From Bacillus subtilis (GTDB taxonomy: Bacteria > Pseudomonadota > Alphaproteobacteria > Rhizobiales > Rhizobiaceae), in the NCBI GenBank assembly GCA_021733665.1, contig JAHREI010000003.1:62001-126000 (forward strand): a stretch of 64,000 bases of DNA, read 5' to 3'. Positions 43,948-54,097 of the stretch are shown here, piece after piece. The notes beneath the pieces are model-generated. The model was not told the origin of the DNA. It worked only from the letters and a program-made list of their open reading frames with translations, and did not search any database. Both the position numbers and the translations under genes were made by a program. Positions within the stretch are counted from its first letter, which is position 1. The number at the start of each line of letters is the position of its first letter.

Positions 43948-44481
43948 GAAAACACCTTTTTAAAATGAGATTTCAATATACATCGGAAGTTGAATTATTC
44001 ATGTAGTAAAAATATCACTTAGATTGGATTTTGAAGTTTTAAAATTTGTATTTATGTGAATATTGAATTTTTTTGTATTTTATATTAAGGGTTATTATAA
44101 GTATTAGTTTGAATTTTCTCGTAAGAGGATGCGCGCAAATTGATAAATATGCGCGTTCTTTTTCTCAAGAGGGCGTAACTTTATGTGCGGGATATAAATG
44201 CGCTTGAGATAATAGCGCCTCGACTCAAAGCCTTTGGTGGGATGAAAAGCCTTGTGATATGTGGTGAAGAGCTAGCATATTATTGCATGGCAGGTATGTG
44301 TTTGTGCATATCTGTATGAAAATTCATGCCAAATCGACTAATATGAGTGTTTTAATGGTGTTTACTGCTATTTCAATTGTGATATAGAAGCTATCTATCG
44401 GTTTTCAAAATTTAATTGATTTTGCATATTGCGCATTAAGACCTATATGAGTGTCAGACATCATTCTGACAGGAGTGCACA
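43948..44481. other. Long AT-rich region upstream of ahpC
   Basis: 534 bases with no supported gene. It contains the omp promoter, a terminator-like hairpin on the plus strand (CGCGCA at 44132 with TGCGCG at 44150, then TTCTTTTT) with no gene before it, and a candidate OxyR site near ahpC. The orphan hairpin could end a small RNA. Confidence 0.4.
44384..44398 (+). promoter_or_regulatory. Candidate OxyR binding site
   Basis: ATAG-N7-CTAT at 44384-44398 matches the half-element of the OxyR consensus and lies 84 bases before ahpC. A second tandem element is not clear. oxyR itself is two genes downstream. Confidence 0.55.
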
Positions 44482-45045
44482 ATGGCAACCGTAAACACAC
44501 AGATCAAACCTTTTATCGCGCAGGCTTACCGTCAGGGTAAGTTCATCTCCGTGAGCGAAGAAGACGTATTGGGCAAATGGGCCGTATTCTTTTTCTATCC
44601 AGCTGACTTCACATTCGTCTGCCCGACTGAACTGGGTGACGTTGCTGACCATTACGACGAACTGCAGAAAATGGGCGTTGAAGTTTATTCGGTATCGACC
44701 GATACACACTTCACCCACAAAGCATGGCACGATTCATCCGACACAATCGGCAAAATCAACTACACCATGCTCGGCGATCCAAGTGGTGTTGTAACCAATA
44801 ACTTCGGCGTTATGCGCGAAGGTCAGGGTCTTGCAGACCGCGCTACCTTTATCGTTGATCCGGATGGTATCATTCAGGCTATGGAAATCACTGCTGAAGG
44901 TATTGGCCGTGATGCTGCTGATCTCGTACGTAAGATCAAAGCTGCACAATATGTGCGTGCACATCCGGGTGAAGTTTGCCCTGCTAAGTGGCAGGAAGGT
45001 GAAGCAACACTTGCTCCTTCGCTCGATCTGGTCGGCAAAATCTGA
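44482..45045 (+). CDS. ahpC: Alkyl hydroperoxide reductase subunit AhpC (peroxiredoxin)
   Basis: AhpC reduces hydrogen peroxide and organic peroxides. This 187-residue protein has the peroxidatic Cys47 in FTFVCPTE and the resolving Cys166 in GEVCPAKW, one residue shifted from E. coli. AGGAGT precedes the ATG. A candidate OxyR site lies upstream and a strong hairpin lies after the gene, so ahpC can be made in excess of ahpF. Confidence 0.96.
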   Translation: MATVNTQIKPFIAQAYRQGKFISVSEEDVLGKWAVFFFYPADFTFVCPTELGDVADHYDELQKMGVEVYSVSTDTHFTHKAWHDSSDTIGKINYTMLGDPSGVVTNNFGVMREGQGLADRATFIVDPDGIIQAMEITAEGIGRDAADLVRKIKAAQYVRAHPGEVCPAKWQEGEATLAPSLDLVGKI

Positions 45046-45095
45046 TTTTGCAACATAAACAGGTAGTTGTCTCCCGTAGCTACCTGATGATTTGT

Positions 45096-45130
45096 GGCGC
45101 GCTGTAATTCATTATAGCGCGCCGCTTCTT
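45096..45130 (+). terminator. Strong hairpin after ahpC
   Basis: GGCGCGCTGTAAT at 45096-45108 pairs with ATTATAGCGCGCC at 45111-45123 (13 bp, one G-U pair), followed by GCTTCTT. It probably stops or attenuates transcription before ahpF. Confidence 0.72.
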
Positions 45131-45187
45131 ACCAATTTTCATGCCTGCACAGTTTGAGTGGAAAATATCTCATCACGCGGCATGTTT

Positions 45188-45257
45188 CGGAGCATTGGCC
45201 CATCATGTGGTTTATGAAAATGCTCCGTCTGTTTGTTTTTTCGCGTCACATGCTCCG
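45188..45257 (+). promoter_or_regulatory. Repeated GGAGCAT dyad upstream of ahpF
   Basis: CGGAGCATT at 45188-45196 is the exact complement of AATGCTCCG at 45219-45227, and ATGCTCCG recurs at 45250-45257. The first arm could pair with either later copy, so this may be a regulatory site or an alternative RNA fold before ahpF. Confidence 0.45.
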
Positions 45258-45311
45258 AAGATATTTTGCTCTCGGATACGCAGCAGGACAATTTTGCAAG
45301 AGGAACACAGT

Positions 45312-46880
45312 ATGCTCGATACGAACTTGAAAACCCAGCTGAAGGGCTATCTGGAACGTCTGGTGCGGCCGGTTGAAATCATTGCTTATGCCGGTGATGA
45401 CGCTAAATCGCTCGAACTGCTGCAGCTTCTTGAGCAAATCCGTGAGCAGTCGGATAAAATCACCATCAAACGCGGTGATGTTGAAGGTGAGCGTACTCCT
45501 TCTTTTGCGCTGACTTCGCCGGGTGAAAATATTCACCTGACTTTCGCCGGTTTGCCGCTTGGCCACGAGTTTACATCCCTTGTGCTGGCTCTTTTGCAGG
45601 TTGGCGGTTATCCGCCTAAGGTCGAGCAGGCGCTGATCGATCAGATCCGTGGTGTGAAGGGTACATTCCGTTTCGAAACATATTATTCGCTGTCCTGCCA
45701 GAACTGCCCTGATGTGGTGCAGGCGCTCAATCTGATGGCCGTTCTTAATCCTGGTATCGAGCATGTCGCCATTGATGGTGCGCTGTTTCAGGATGAAGTT
45801 GCGGATCGTCAGGTCATGTCGGTTCCGTCAATTTTCCTCAATGGTGAGGTTTTCGGTTCCGGTCGCATGGGGGCAGAAGAAATTCTGGCTAAAATTGATA
45901 CTGGTGCCGCAGCACGCGCTGCCGATGCTGTGAGCGCACAGGCGCCGTTCGATGTTCTGGTTGTTGGCGGTGGCCCTGCCGGTGCGGCTGCCGCTATTTA
46001 CGCTGCGCGCAAGGGTATCCGTACAGGTATCGTCGCTGATCGCTTTGGCGGTCAGGTGCTTGATACAATGTCGATTGAAAACTTCATTTCCGTTACCCAT
46101 ACGGAAGGACCAAAGCTTGCCCGCGCTATGGAAACTCATGTGCGCGACTATGATGCTGAAATCATGAGCGGTCAGCAGGCTGTAAAGCTTGAGCGTATTT
46201 CCAAAGGTTTTAAGGTTGAACTGGCATCCGGTGCTACGCTGACCAGTACCTCGGTTATTCTGTCAACCGGTGCCCGCTGGCGCAAGATGGGTGTTCCGGG
46301 TGAAGAGCAATATATCAATAAAGGCGTAGCATTCTGTCCGCATTGTGATGGTCCGCTGTTTAAGGGCAAGCGTATTGCAGTGATTGGCGGTGGCAATTCC
46401 GGGGTTGAAGCGGCAATTGATCTGGCCGGTCTTGTCAGCCACGTGACATTGCTTGAATTTGATAAAACCCTGCGCGCTGATGAAGTATTGCAGCGTAAGC
46501 TCAAAAGCCTGCCAAACGTGACAATCCTTACATCTGCCAAGACCACTGAAGTGACTGGTGACGGTAAGCGCGTCAATGGTCTGGTCTATGAAGACCGCGT
46601 CAGTGGTGAAAAACATAATGTTGCACTTGAAGGTGTTTTTGTGCAGATCGGCCTGGTTCCGAACACTGAGTGGCTGAAAGGCACGCTGTCATTGAATGAT
46701 CGCGGTGAAATTATCACCGATAATCATGGGGCAACCTCTGTGCCGGGCGTTTTTGCTGCGGGTGACTGCACGACCGCACCTTATAAGCAGATCGTAATTG
46801 CGATGGGTGAGGGAGCGAGATCATCACTTGCGGCCTTTGACTATCTCATCCGGTTACCTGCCGAAGAACAGGCAGCCTGA
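45312..46880 (+). CDS. ahpF: Alkyl hydroperoxide reductase subunit AhpF
   Basis: AhpF is the flavoprotein that passes electrons from NADH to AhpC. This 522-residue protein has an N-terminal glutaredoxin-like pair with CQNC at 129-132, an FAD motif [12 protein letters not shown] near 217, the active disulfide CPHC at 342-345 and an NADH motif [10 protein letters not shown]. The length is normal for the family. I use the ATG at 45312 with AGAGGA upstream; an upstream in-frame extension has no family sequence. oxyR follows after 13 bases. Confidence 0.95.
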   Translation: MLDTNLKTQLKGYLERLVRPVEIIAYAGDDAKSLELLQLLEQIREQSDKITIKRGDVEGERTPSFALTSPGENIHLTFAGLPLGHEFTSLVLALLQVGGYPPKVEQALIDQIRGVKGTFRFETYYSLSCQNCPDVVQALNLMAVLNPGIEHVAIDGALFQDEVADRQVMSVPSIFLNGEVFGSGRMGAEEILAKIDTGAAARAADAVSAQAPFDVLVVGGGPAGAAAAIYAARKGIRTGIVADRFGGQVLDTMSIENFISVTHTEGPKLARAMETHVRDYDAEIMSGQQAVKLERISKGFKVELASGATLTSTSVILSTGARWRKMGVPGEEQYINKGVAFCPHCDGPLFKGKRIAVIGGGNSGVEAAIDLAGLVSHVTLLEFDKTLRADEVLQRKLKSLPNVTILTSAKTTEVTGDGKRVNGLVYEDRVSGEKHNVALEGVFVQIGLVPNTEWLKGTLSLNDRGEIITDNHGATSVPGVFAAGDCTTAPYKQIVIAMGEGARSSLAAFDYLIRLPAEEQAA

Positions 46881-46893
46881 GGTATAGCGCAAC

Positions 46894-47799
46894 ATGAATT
46901 TGCGCGATCTGGAATATCTTGTTGCGCTGGCTGAACAGCGCAACTTTCATCGTGCGGCTGAGCTGTGCAATGCCAGCCAGCCGACGCTTTCTGCCCAGAT
47001 ACGCAAGCTGGAGCAAGAGCTAGGTGTTATTCTGTTTGAGCGTTCACCGCGTGGTCTTATTCTGACCCAGGCAGGTGAAGCTGCGGTGAGCCGTGCGCGC
47101 ACAGTGTTACATGAAATCACGCAAATGCGTGATGAAGCGGCAGGCCATTGCGCGGATGGTGCAAGGCGGATGCATCTGGGTGTATTCCCGACACTGGGAC
47201 CCTATCTTTTACCTCATGTCATGCCGCGTTTTATGGAGATTTTTCCGTCTTCAGAAATTCTGCTGACTGAAGAAAAAAGCACGGTTTTGCTGCAGCGTTT
47301 GATTGACGGACAGATTGATGCGGCGTTGCTGGCTTTGCCTGTTGAAGATCCGCATATAACGGGGCGTAAATTATTCACGGAACCCTTCCGTCTGGCTGTG
47401 CCGAGCGGCCATGCGCTTGCTCAGCAAGAGCGCTTATCAGCTAACGCTTTGTCCGGTCAGCGTTTGATGTTGTTGGAAGAAGGGCATTGCCTGCGTGATC
47501 AGGCGCTGACTTTGTGTCATCGCTATGGTGCACGTGAATATGACGGTTTCCGCGGAACCAGCCTAGAAACATTAAGGCAAATGGTCATTGCGGGTATGGG
47601 GCTGACATTGTTGCCGCAACTGGCTTGCTATGAGGGTGGCTCCCGAAATCATATCACTCTTCTGCCATTGGAAACGGACGGTTTTCAGCGCAATATTGGT
47701 TTGTACTGGCGCAAATCCAGCAATGCCAATGCTCACATGAGCAAGCTCGCAGACCTCATTGCCGATGTAGCGTCAGAGCTGATCGCCTCCGGAACCTGA
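46894..47799 (+). CDS. oxyR: Peroxide-sensing LysR regulator OxyR
   Basis: OxyR senses hydrogen peroxide by forming a disulfide and then activates defence genes. This 301-residue protein has an N-terminal LysR helix-turn-helix (FHRAAELCNASQPTLSAQIRKLEQ) and the redox pair Cys199 and Cys208 in EEGHCLRDQALTLC, the same numbers as in E. coli. It follows ahpF by 13 bases on the same strand, so it may be co-transcribed with its own targets. Confidence 0.93.
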   Translation: MNLRDLEYLVALAEQRNFHRAAELCNASQPTLSAQIRKLEQELGVILFERSPRGLILTQAGEAAVSRARTVLHEITQMRDEAAGHCADGARRMHLGVFPTLGPYLLPHVMPRFMEIFPSSEILLTEEKSTVLLQRLIDGQIDAALLALPVEDPHITGRKLFTEPFRLAVPSGHALAQQERLSANALSGQRLMLLEEGHCLRDQALTLCHRYGAREYDGFRGTSLETLRQMVIAGMGLTLLPQLACYEGGSRNHITLLPLETDGFQRNIGLYWRKSSNANAHMSKLADLIADVASELIASGT

Positions 47800-47828
47800 A
47801 AATTTGTCGTTGTTGTTACTTAGCATTT

Positions 47829-47859
47829 CAGCCCTGCTACTCGTTGCGCAGCAGGGCTG
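47829..47859. terminator. Hairpin between oxyR and the TonB receptor gene
   Basis: CAGCCCTGCT and AGCAGGGCTG form a perfect 10-bp stem with an 11-base loop, between two convergent genes. No good T-run follows. Confidence 0.6.
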
Positions 47860-47875
47860 GCTGGCTGGATCATAA

Positions 47876-50602
47876 TCAGAAATTTGCTGTCATAGAGGCA
47901 TAGAATGTACGTCCCGGTCCCGGTTGCAGAACAAGGCTAAGCGGGTCGACATAAAATCTGTCTGTAAGGTTTTCAACGCGAAAACTGGCTGTGTAAGTAT
48001 CGTTGATTTTATATTCCGCGAAGACATCCACGAGCGTATAAGGCTGCCAGTCCACCAGAGTGATAAACTGTGACATACCTTGGCCGGTAACATCTCCATG
48101 ACCGACAGCACGCGACGATGTATAGGAAATACGTCCGCCAACGGTCAGTGCATCGTCGAGCAATTTCTGTGTCAGAGTCAGATCGATACCATATTTCGGC
48201 GGCATCTGATTAGTGGCATAATCTGCGTAGAGGGATTTGTTCTCACAAGTCCCCGCATTACGACAGAATTCCACATTCAGATAGTAGTTGGCTGCGAGCG
48301 TGGCTTCAAAGCCTTCATATGCATAGTTGGCGGATAGTTCGAGACCAGCAAAGCGGGCCCTGTCGATGTTGCGAATACCAACATTTTGGGAATTTGCATA
48401 TTTACGGAATTCACGGGCGATATAATCTTTAATATCCCAGTTGAAATAGCCGAGTTTTACCATTGCGCGATCAGTGTCGGTAATCAGATCACTTTGGACG
48501 AAATTGGCGCCGATTTCCCAATTATTGGCGCGCTCAGCCTTGGTATCTTCATTCACCGTCATATTGAAAGCGGATACTGCTTCCATAATGCTTGGTGCAC
48601 GCAAGGTGCTGGAATAATTGGCATAGAATTGTGTGCCTTCAAGCGGTTCTACCGTTACGCCGAGTGACGGGCTCCAACCATCCTGCTTGAGGCGCGCTTT
48701 GCCATAGACCATATCGGGATGGTCCATATGTTTTGAGCTTCGATCGCGGGACCACATGGACGAGTAGCGCAAGCCGCCATTGACGGTTAGCCAGTCAACC
48801 GGCTTATAGGCAGTCTTGATATAAGCTGCGGCTTCCTCCCGCTGGCCATCTCGCAAATCCAGCCAACTGTCATATTTCTTTGTGTCTGCCGAAGGCTTAG
48901 TGGACTCCAGCTTGTAAGAGCCGCCATAAGTGAGATCAAAATCACCATAGGCAGTTTCAAATTGCGACCTGTTGCTGATGTCTCCGCCCCATGTCCACAA
49001 ATCAGGACCTGATTTAAATCCTGCAGGAGGGTTGTTGCTACCGCCATAAGCAGGAGGGCTGCGTTGCTCCAGCCTCGTACCCCAAAGATTAGCCTTGAGA
49101 TTAATCAGGTCATTATCTGCCGGATCCCAGCGATACTTAAATGTACCCGTATGCGCATCAACATCTGTTGTTAGTTTCTGCTGTACGGCACGTTGGTTCA
49201 AACCTTTGAAATTAGATGCCATCCGGTCACCGGCCTCGCTTGAAAAGCCGGTATAGCCAAGCTGAATGCTGTGGCCGTCACCAAACATGACTTTGCCTTT
49301 GAGCAAGGTCGACCGTGTTTCAAGCTGGGTGTTAAGCACCTGCTCACCTGCGCGGTAATTAGCGATCCCTGTGTTCTCAATATAGTTTGGAAACCATTGG
49401 TGATTAGACGGATTATCACAGTACCAGAGGCACGCGACCATACCGCCGCGATCAACAGCTTCTGCCGGAGAGCCATTTTTACCGGCATGGTAATTACCAC
49501 GCTTGCGATAGGCATAACCTGTCAGCAACTCAATATTCTCATCCTGCATGGCTGCAACTATGCTGCCTGAGCCATTGGTTGGCTTGAGAAAAGCCGGGCG
49601 GTTCATCGTTTCGTCGGAGGAGCTGAATTTTGATATGTAATACTGGTCTCGGTCAGGGTCTTGCGGGCCGGAATAGCCTCGATTGTCGATTAAATAACCG
49701 GCTTCCGTACCTGCAACAGGCTTGCTGGAATTGGTGCCGAAGCCTCCTTTGATACGCAGACCGAAACGGTTGCCTTCTTTGACAATATCGCCTGCCTCAA
49801 GTGTACGCATGGCGACAGTACCGGCAATGCCGCTTGACGCGGCGTCAGAGCCTTTTTGAATATCAATACCGCCGAGAAAGTCCGGATCGACAAAGGTACG
49901 ATTGGAGATACCCTGATAGCCTTGATAGACATTGACGGCATTTTCTGCGCCGTCGATGGTGGTGGCTACACGCCCCATGCCCTGCATGCCGCGAATGTTA
50001 ACGTCAATGGAGCCGGCACCATTGCGGGATTCACCCGAAGATACACCGGGTGTGCCACGGAAAATATCGGCAGGACTGGAGCCGCGAAAACGCTCAATCG
50101 TCGGTTCGGAAATATAGGATGTTGGTGCTGCCGTATGATAAGGAGCCTCGGCTGCTGCAACAGAGCCGCCATTGCTGATGGTGATTGTGTCAAGAAGGAT
50201 GCTGCCTTCGGGCGCAGCAGTCGCGCGCGCATTGTTGGCCGGGTCGCTGATTGTGAGCGTGCTGCCCTGTATCGAATAGCTTAGCCCTGATCCGTTCAGG
50301 AGCTGACCAAGTGCTTGTTCTCTGGTCAGGCTGCCTTGCACCGCAGGGCTGCGTTTGCCGGATATCATATTGGATCGCATCAGCAATTTTAAGCCGGCGC
50401 GATCAGCAAAAGCGGTTAAAGCCGAGCCCAGATTTTGAGAGTGAATATTAAAGCTGATTGTATGTGGTGCTGTCGTCTGTGCATGGGCACTGCTGTCAAA
50501 GCCTGCCTGTAGAATGGCAATGAATGCGACAGAGGTCAGAAGACCGGCTTTCTTGGTCTGCTGATATAAAGAGAGACGCTTTGCTTTTATTGTGCCCTGC
50601 AT
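47876..50602 (-). CDS. TonB-dependent receptor with N-terminal signalling (STN) domain, heme/iron type
   Basis: This 908-residue outer membrane receptor has a signal peptide ending near AHAQT, a secretin/TonB short N-terminal domain (about 48-118, ISFNIHSQNLGSALTAFADRAG), a plug domain (about 150-260 with NIRGMQGMGRVATTIDGAEN) and a 22-strand barrel ending in YASMTANF. The barrel layout resembles hemoglobin/heme receptors such as HasR, although the ligand is not proven. I use the ATG at 50602; a TTG at 50644 is in frame. FecR and FecI genes lie directly upstream, so ligand binding should signal transcription. Confidence 0.88.
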   Translation of the reverse strand: MQGTIKAKRLSLYQQTKKAGLLTSVAFIAILQAGFDSSAHAQTTAPHTISFNIHSQNLGSALTAFADRAGLKLLMRSNMISGKRSPAVQGSLTREQALGQLLNGSGLSYSIQGSTLTISDPANNARATAAPEGSILLDTITISNGGSVAAAEAPYHTAAPTSYISEPTIERFRGSSPADIFRGTPGVSSGESRNGAGSIDVNIRGMQGMGRVATTIDGAENAVNVYQGYQGISNRTFVDPDFLGGIDIQKGSDAASSGIAGTVAMRTLEAGDIVKEGNRFGLRIKGGFGTNSSKPVAGTEAGYLIDNRGYSGPQDPDRDQYYISKFSSSDETMNRPAFLKPTNGSGSIVAAMQDENIELLTGYAYRKRGNYHAGKNGSPAEAVDRGGMVACLWYCDNPSNHQWFPNYIENTGIANYRAGEQVLNTQLETRSTLLKGKVMFGDGHSIQLGYTGFSSEAGDRMASNFKGLNQRAVQQKLTTDVDAHTGTFKYRWDPADNDLINLKANLWGTRLEQRSPPAYGGSNNPPAGFKSGPDLWTWGGDISNRSQFETAYGDFDLTYGGSYKLESTKPSADTKKYDSWLDLRDGQREEAAAYIKTAYKPVDWLTVNGGLRYSSMWSRDRSSKHMDHPDMVYGKARLKQDGWSPSLGVTVEPLEGTQFYANYSSTLRAPSIMEAVSAFNMTVNEDTKAERANNWEIGANFVQSDLITDTDRAMVKLGYFNWDIKDYIAREFRKYANSQNVGIRNIDRARFAGLELSANYAYEGFEATLAANYYLNVEFCRNAGTCENKSLYADYATNQMPPKYGIDLTLTQKLLDDALTVGGRISYTSSRAVGHGDVTGQGMSQFITLVDWQPYTLVDVFAEYKINDTYTASFRVENLTDRFYVDPLSLVLQPGPGRTFYASMTANF

Positions 50603-50730
50603 GAAGTTTACCGCCTTGTCATTTATTATTTCCGGTATCCGCAAAGACAGATTTTCCGGCCTTATAATTTAAAGACGAAACGGGGCGTGTGATCTTGCAC
50701 AGCAAAAATCAAAAAACTTGATATTTTTTA

Positions 50731-51708
50731 TCATAAATTTATTAAAGCAGCGTTTGGGCGTAAAATTGTGATAAAAGGCAAGCGTGTTACGCTGACAGGA
50801 AGTGTGGTTTCAATCGCTTGCAGAATTTCTTCCGGCTGCGAGAGATCGAAAACACCTGTCACTTGCAAAGCATATAATTGCTTGCTGGTGAGAATGATAT
50901 TTCCTGACCGGTAACGTTCAAGTTCCGCAACCACATCGCCAAGCGGTTTAGCGTTGAAAATTAATTTACCTCTGCGCCATGCGGTTTCGATGTCGGAATC
51001 TATGTATTCAGGGGCGGAGACAGAGCCTGTTTCTGCATATTGAACGCGGGAATTTTCCTGCACGATCACCATATCGTTCGTATTTTGTGGCTGATCTCGT
51101 GCGGGTGTTACACCGACTGTTCCTTCAATGACTGTAACAACAACTTGCGCGGGTTTAATATCGATATCAAAGATCGTACCTAACGCGCGGGTCAGGCCAT
51201 TTTGTGCTTCGACTATAAACGGTCGTGTATGATCTTTGGCGACGGTAAAGAGGGCTTGTCCTTCATATAAAGTCAGTCGCCGCTCTGTCTCGGTCATATG
51301 AACAGAAAGTGCACTGCCGGCATTGAGGGTGACCGCTGAACCGTCTGTCAGTGTAATTGTGCGTTGCTCGCCAATACTGGTTGTATAATCGGAGTAGAGG
51401 CGTGGCCCAATGAGGCCTGTTTGATGCAGAGCCACCCCGCCAACGACAAAAGCGCCTAGACCCAAAACTGTGCGCCTTGTCATATGGCGACGCTTTTCTG
51501 AGCTGCGGAGGTTTTTACCGGCCGTACCTATGCCCAGCCACAGAGCTTCGGCTTCTTGCGCGGCCATTTCATGTTGCGGGCTTTGGGTGCGCCAATGGAT
51601 AAATTGCGCATGATCCTGTTCCGTTGCACGACCCGAACTTAAATAGACGATGCGGTCGATCGCTTCGTCGCTCAGGCTGATGTCGGCGAAAGTTTTTTTC
51701 TTCATCAT
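50731..51708 (-). CDS. FecR-family anti-sigma/signal transducer
   Basis: FecR spans the inner membrane and relays the occupied state of the receptor to the sigma factor. This 325-residue protein has an N-terminal cytoplasmic DUF4880-type region (residues about 12-60), a single membrane helix at about 78-98 preceded by twin arginines (TRRTVLGLGAFVVGG), consistent with the Tat export known for FecR, and a periplasmic FecR domain (QRTITLTDGSAVTLNAGSAL). It lies 5 bases after the sigma gene. Confidence 0.88.
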   Translation of the reverse strand: MMKKKTFADISLSDEAIDRIVYLSSGRATEQDHAQFIHWRTQSPQHEMAAQEAEALWLGIGTAGKNLRSSEKRRHMTRRTVLGLGAFVVGGVALHQTGLIGPRLYSDYTTSIGEQRTITLTDGSAVTLNAGSALSVHMTETERRLTLYEGQALFTVAKDHTRPFIVEAQNGLTRALGTIFDIDIKPAQVVVTVIEGTVGVTPARDQPQNTNDMVIVQENSRVQYAETGSVSAPEYIDSDIETAWRRGKLIFNAKPLGDVVAELERYRSGNIILTSKQLYALQVTGVFDLSQPEEILQAIETTLPVSVTRLPFITILRPNAALINL

Positions 51709-51713
51709 AGGGA

Positions 51714-52241
51714 TTAACTAATCGTGCGAAAGTGATCACGGCAATGGCGTAAAGCCTGCGCGAGATAGCGGGCGACCATGCTTTCAGAGACGTCTAAACG
51801 CCGCGCAATTTCATGATGCGTGAGTAAATCACAGCGTGCCAGTAGCAGGGCGGTACGAGGTTTGGGCGGTAATTGCAGCAATGCATAAACCAACTGTCGC
51901 AAATGGTCGCGATCTATAGCATAGGTTTCAGGTGTCGGTGCAGCATCTGCCACCGCTTGCAAAATCTCTTCGTCACTCAGACAGGCCAGATGATGGCGGC
52001 GTTCTTTGCGCAGCAGGTCAATCGCAATGTTGTTAGCGACACGTGTAATAAAAGCACGATGATCATGTACTTCATAGGCATGTGTTTCAATCTTCGACAG
52101 GCGCAACCATGTTTCCTGTAAAGCGTCTTCAGCCAACTCATGAGAGCTGGTGCGCTTTTTCAGCATATCCCGTAAATATTTGAGCTGTTGCAAATATACG
52201 GACATCAATGCGCCGGGGCTGTCAGTCGATTGAGTGGTCAT
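51714..52241 (-). CDS. ECF sigma factor, FecI family
   Basis: This 175-residue sigma factor has region 2 (ELAEDALQETWLRLSKIE and HRAFITRVANNIAIDLLRKERR) and region 4 with helix-turn-helix (LTHHEIARRLDVSESMVARYLAQAL). It should direct transcription of the receptor gene under FecR control. I start at the ATG at 52241; an upstream in-frame ATG at 52319 adds 26 residues with no family sequence. First gene of the three-gene signalling cluster. Confidence 0.9.
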   Translation of the reverse strand: MTTQSTDSPGALMSVYLQQLKYLRDMLKKRTSSHELAEDALQETWLRLSKIETHAYEVHDHRAFITRVANNIAIDLLRKERRHHLACLSDEEILQAVADAAPTPETYAIDRDHLRQLVYALLQLPPKPRTALLLARCDLLTHHEIARRLDVSESMVARYLAQALRHCRDHFRTIS

Positions 52242-52423
52242 TGTGCGGTCTGTTGAGCGATTCAGATGATAAAATAATACTATACAAAAACACTCCAGTT
52301 TAATAGCGGGAAATTGCACCGTCTAAAAGCAGCGTATTTTATGAGAGGTTTAAATAAAAGGAGACCGGAGATAGGACAGAACCTCTGGTCTTAATTCATT
52401 CGTATTTCTGTTTATGTAGCGGG

Positions 52424-54097
52424 CTATTTCGTTGCCTCGTATACGATCGTACCGTCGACAATTGTCAGAACCGAGCGGATGGTATCAATTTCATCAGCAG
52501 GTATGGTCAGAAATGGCTTATCCAGAACCGCAAGATCAGCCTGCTTGCCTGCCTCCAAAGTCCCCCGTTTCTGCTCGGCAAAGCCAATCCAGGCTGCATT
52601 TTTTGTGTAGAGTGCGAGAGCTTCCTCGCGGGTGAGCAGTTGATCGTCAGATTTTTGAATGACCCCGCCCAGCGAGCGGCCTGTGACATGATACTCAATC
52701 GCTTGCCAGATACCGAAAATTCCGATGCGTGTAGAATCTGTACCGCCTGCAACCAGAATATCCTTATCAATAGCGGCACGCGTTGGCGGTGATTTTGCTG
52801 CAACCTCAGCACTATTCGCTTTCAAGATTGCCGGCCCTTCAAAATAAGGCCCCATCTGAACAGTGTAGGACAGGCCGAGTTGTTTCATGCGATCGAGTGT
52901 TTTCTCGGAGCCGGTATTGAGGTGTGCCAGAGACCACCGCAAATCTTTGAGCAGATATGTTTTGTTGACCGTCTCAAATACAGTCAGAATATCCGCGGCG
53001 GCATCATCCGTATATGCGTGAATTTCCAGCGGAACCTGACGCTCTGCGGCAAAGCTGGCAACTTTGAGCAATTCATCCTTGGCCTTTTGCGGTGAAGTAA
53101 AACCGGGGCCCATCTGCACGCCGTCATTCATCGCCGCGACAATGGACTCGCCAATACCTACGAAACCGATCATCCCTGTATCATAATGAGGCTGACGAAA
53201 AGCCATGATATTTTCAAACCATTCGGCTTCTGCTCCGGCTTTCATGGCCGGTATACGGTATCCTGCACGAATGGTTAGTTTTCCTTCACGCTGCAGAGTA
53301 AATAAGCTGTCATAGGCTGAAGCAGGGCCGGCGGAGGGATCAATAAATCCGGTCATGCCGGCGCTGTTAAGATCTGAGAAAAATGATTGCAGGCTTCGTA
53401 ACCGATATTGTGGATCGCCGGGCACCATTTGAGCAAACAGGGCGTTATAGCTGCTAATATGTCCGAGTAGTTTGCCTGTAGCATTCCCGTCAGCATCACG
53501 CTCAATGGTAATGCCTTGCGGAACAGAGGGGGCTGCGCTGTTGAGTTGCAGGGCTTCTATTCCGCGTTCATTGACTAAAGCATAGTCATACAGATACTGG
53601 ATATAGACTGGGTGGTTAGGGGCAACAGCTGATAATTCAGCAGTCGTAGGGGCGCGCTTTTCGTCAAATTGTTCCGGTAGCCATGAACCGACAACAGCAA
53701 CCCATTCATCTTTTGGTTTTTCATCTGCCGCGTTTTGTAAGGCCTGTAAAGCATCACTCAGTTTTGTTTTATCATACCAATAGGTTTCAAAATTATAGGT
53801 TTGGCCGCCGCGAATGGCATGGATATGCGTGTCTACCAGCCCCGGAATGACTGTTTTGCCTTCCAGATCAATCAAGCGTGGATTGTTAGCATTATAACGT
53901 TTTATGAGTGAATTATCGCCGATGGCAGCAATCATGTTGCCTGAGATTACTAGTGCTGTTGCAGTGGGTTTTGCCTGATCCATCGTGATGATGTTGCCAT
54001 TATACAGAATGAGATCTGCATTATCTGCGATCGCTGTATTGCTCAGGGCTACTAAGCTGATCAATGTCAAGGGAAGGGTACGGGGAATTTGCCTCAT
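52424..54097 (-). CDS. Exported amidohydrolase-family protein (YtcJ-like)
   Basis: This 557-residue protein has a signal peptide ending at AIADN and an amidohydrolase-3 architecture: start ADLILYNGNIITMD, the metal motif PGLVDTHIHA, later GGTDSTR and the closing GTLEAGKQADLAVLD. It resembles YtcJ-type enzymes of unclear substrate, here placed in the periplasm. It is a single gene, divergent from an AraC regulator that may control it. Confidence 0.82.
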   Translation of the reverse strand: MRQIPRTLPLTLISLVALSNTAIADNADLILYNGNIITMDQAKPTATALVISGNMIAAIGDNSLIKRYNANNPRLIDLEGKTVIPGLVDTHIHAIRGGQTYNFETYWYDKTKLSDALQALQNAADEKPKDEWVAVVGSWLPEQFDEKRAPTTAELSAVAPNHPVYIQYLYDYALVNERGIEALQLNSAAPSVPQGITIERDADGNATGKLLGHISSYNALFAQMVPGDPQYRLRSLQSFFSDLNSAGMTGFIDPSAGPASAYDSLFTLQREGKLTIRAGYRIPAMKAGAEAEWFENIMAFRQPHYDTGMIGFVGIGESIVAAMNDGVQMGPGFTSPQKAKDELLKVASFAAERQVPLEIHAYTDDAAADILTVFETVNKTYLLKDLRWSLAHLNTGSEKTLDRMKQLGLSYTVQMGPYFEGPAILKANSAEVAAKSPPTRAAIDKDILVAGGTDSTRIGIFGIWQAIEYHVTGRSLGGVIQKSDDQLLTREEALALYTKNAAWIGFAEQKRGTLEAGKQADLAVLDKPFLTIPADEIDTIRSVLTIVDGTIVYEATK

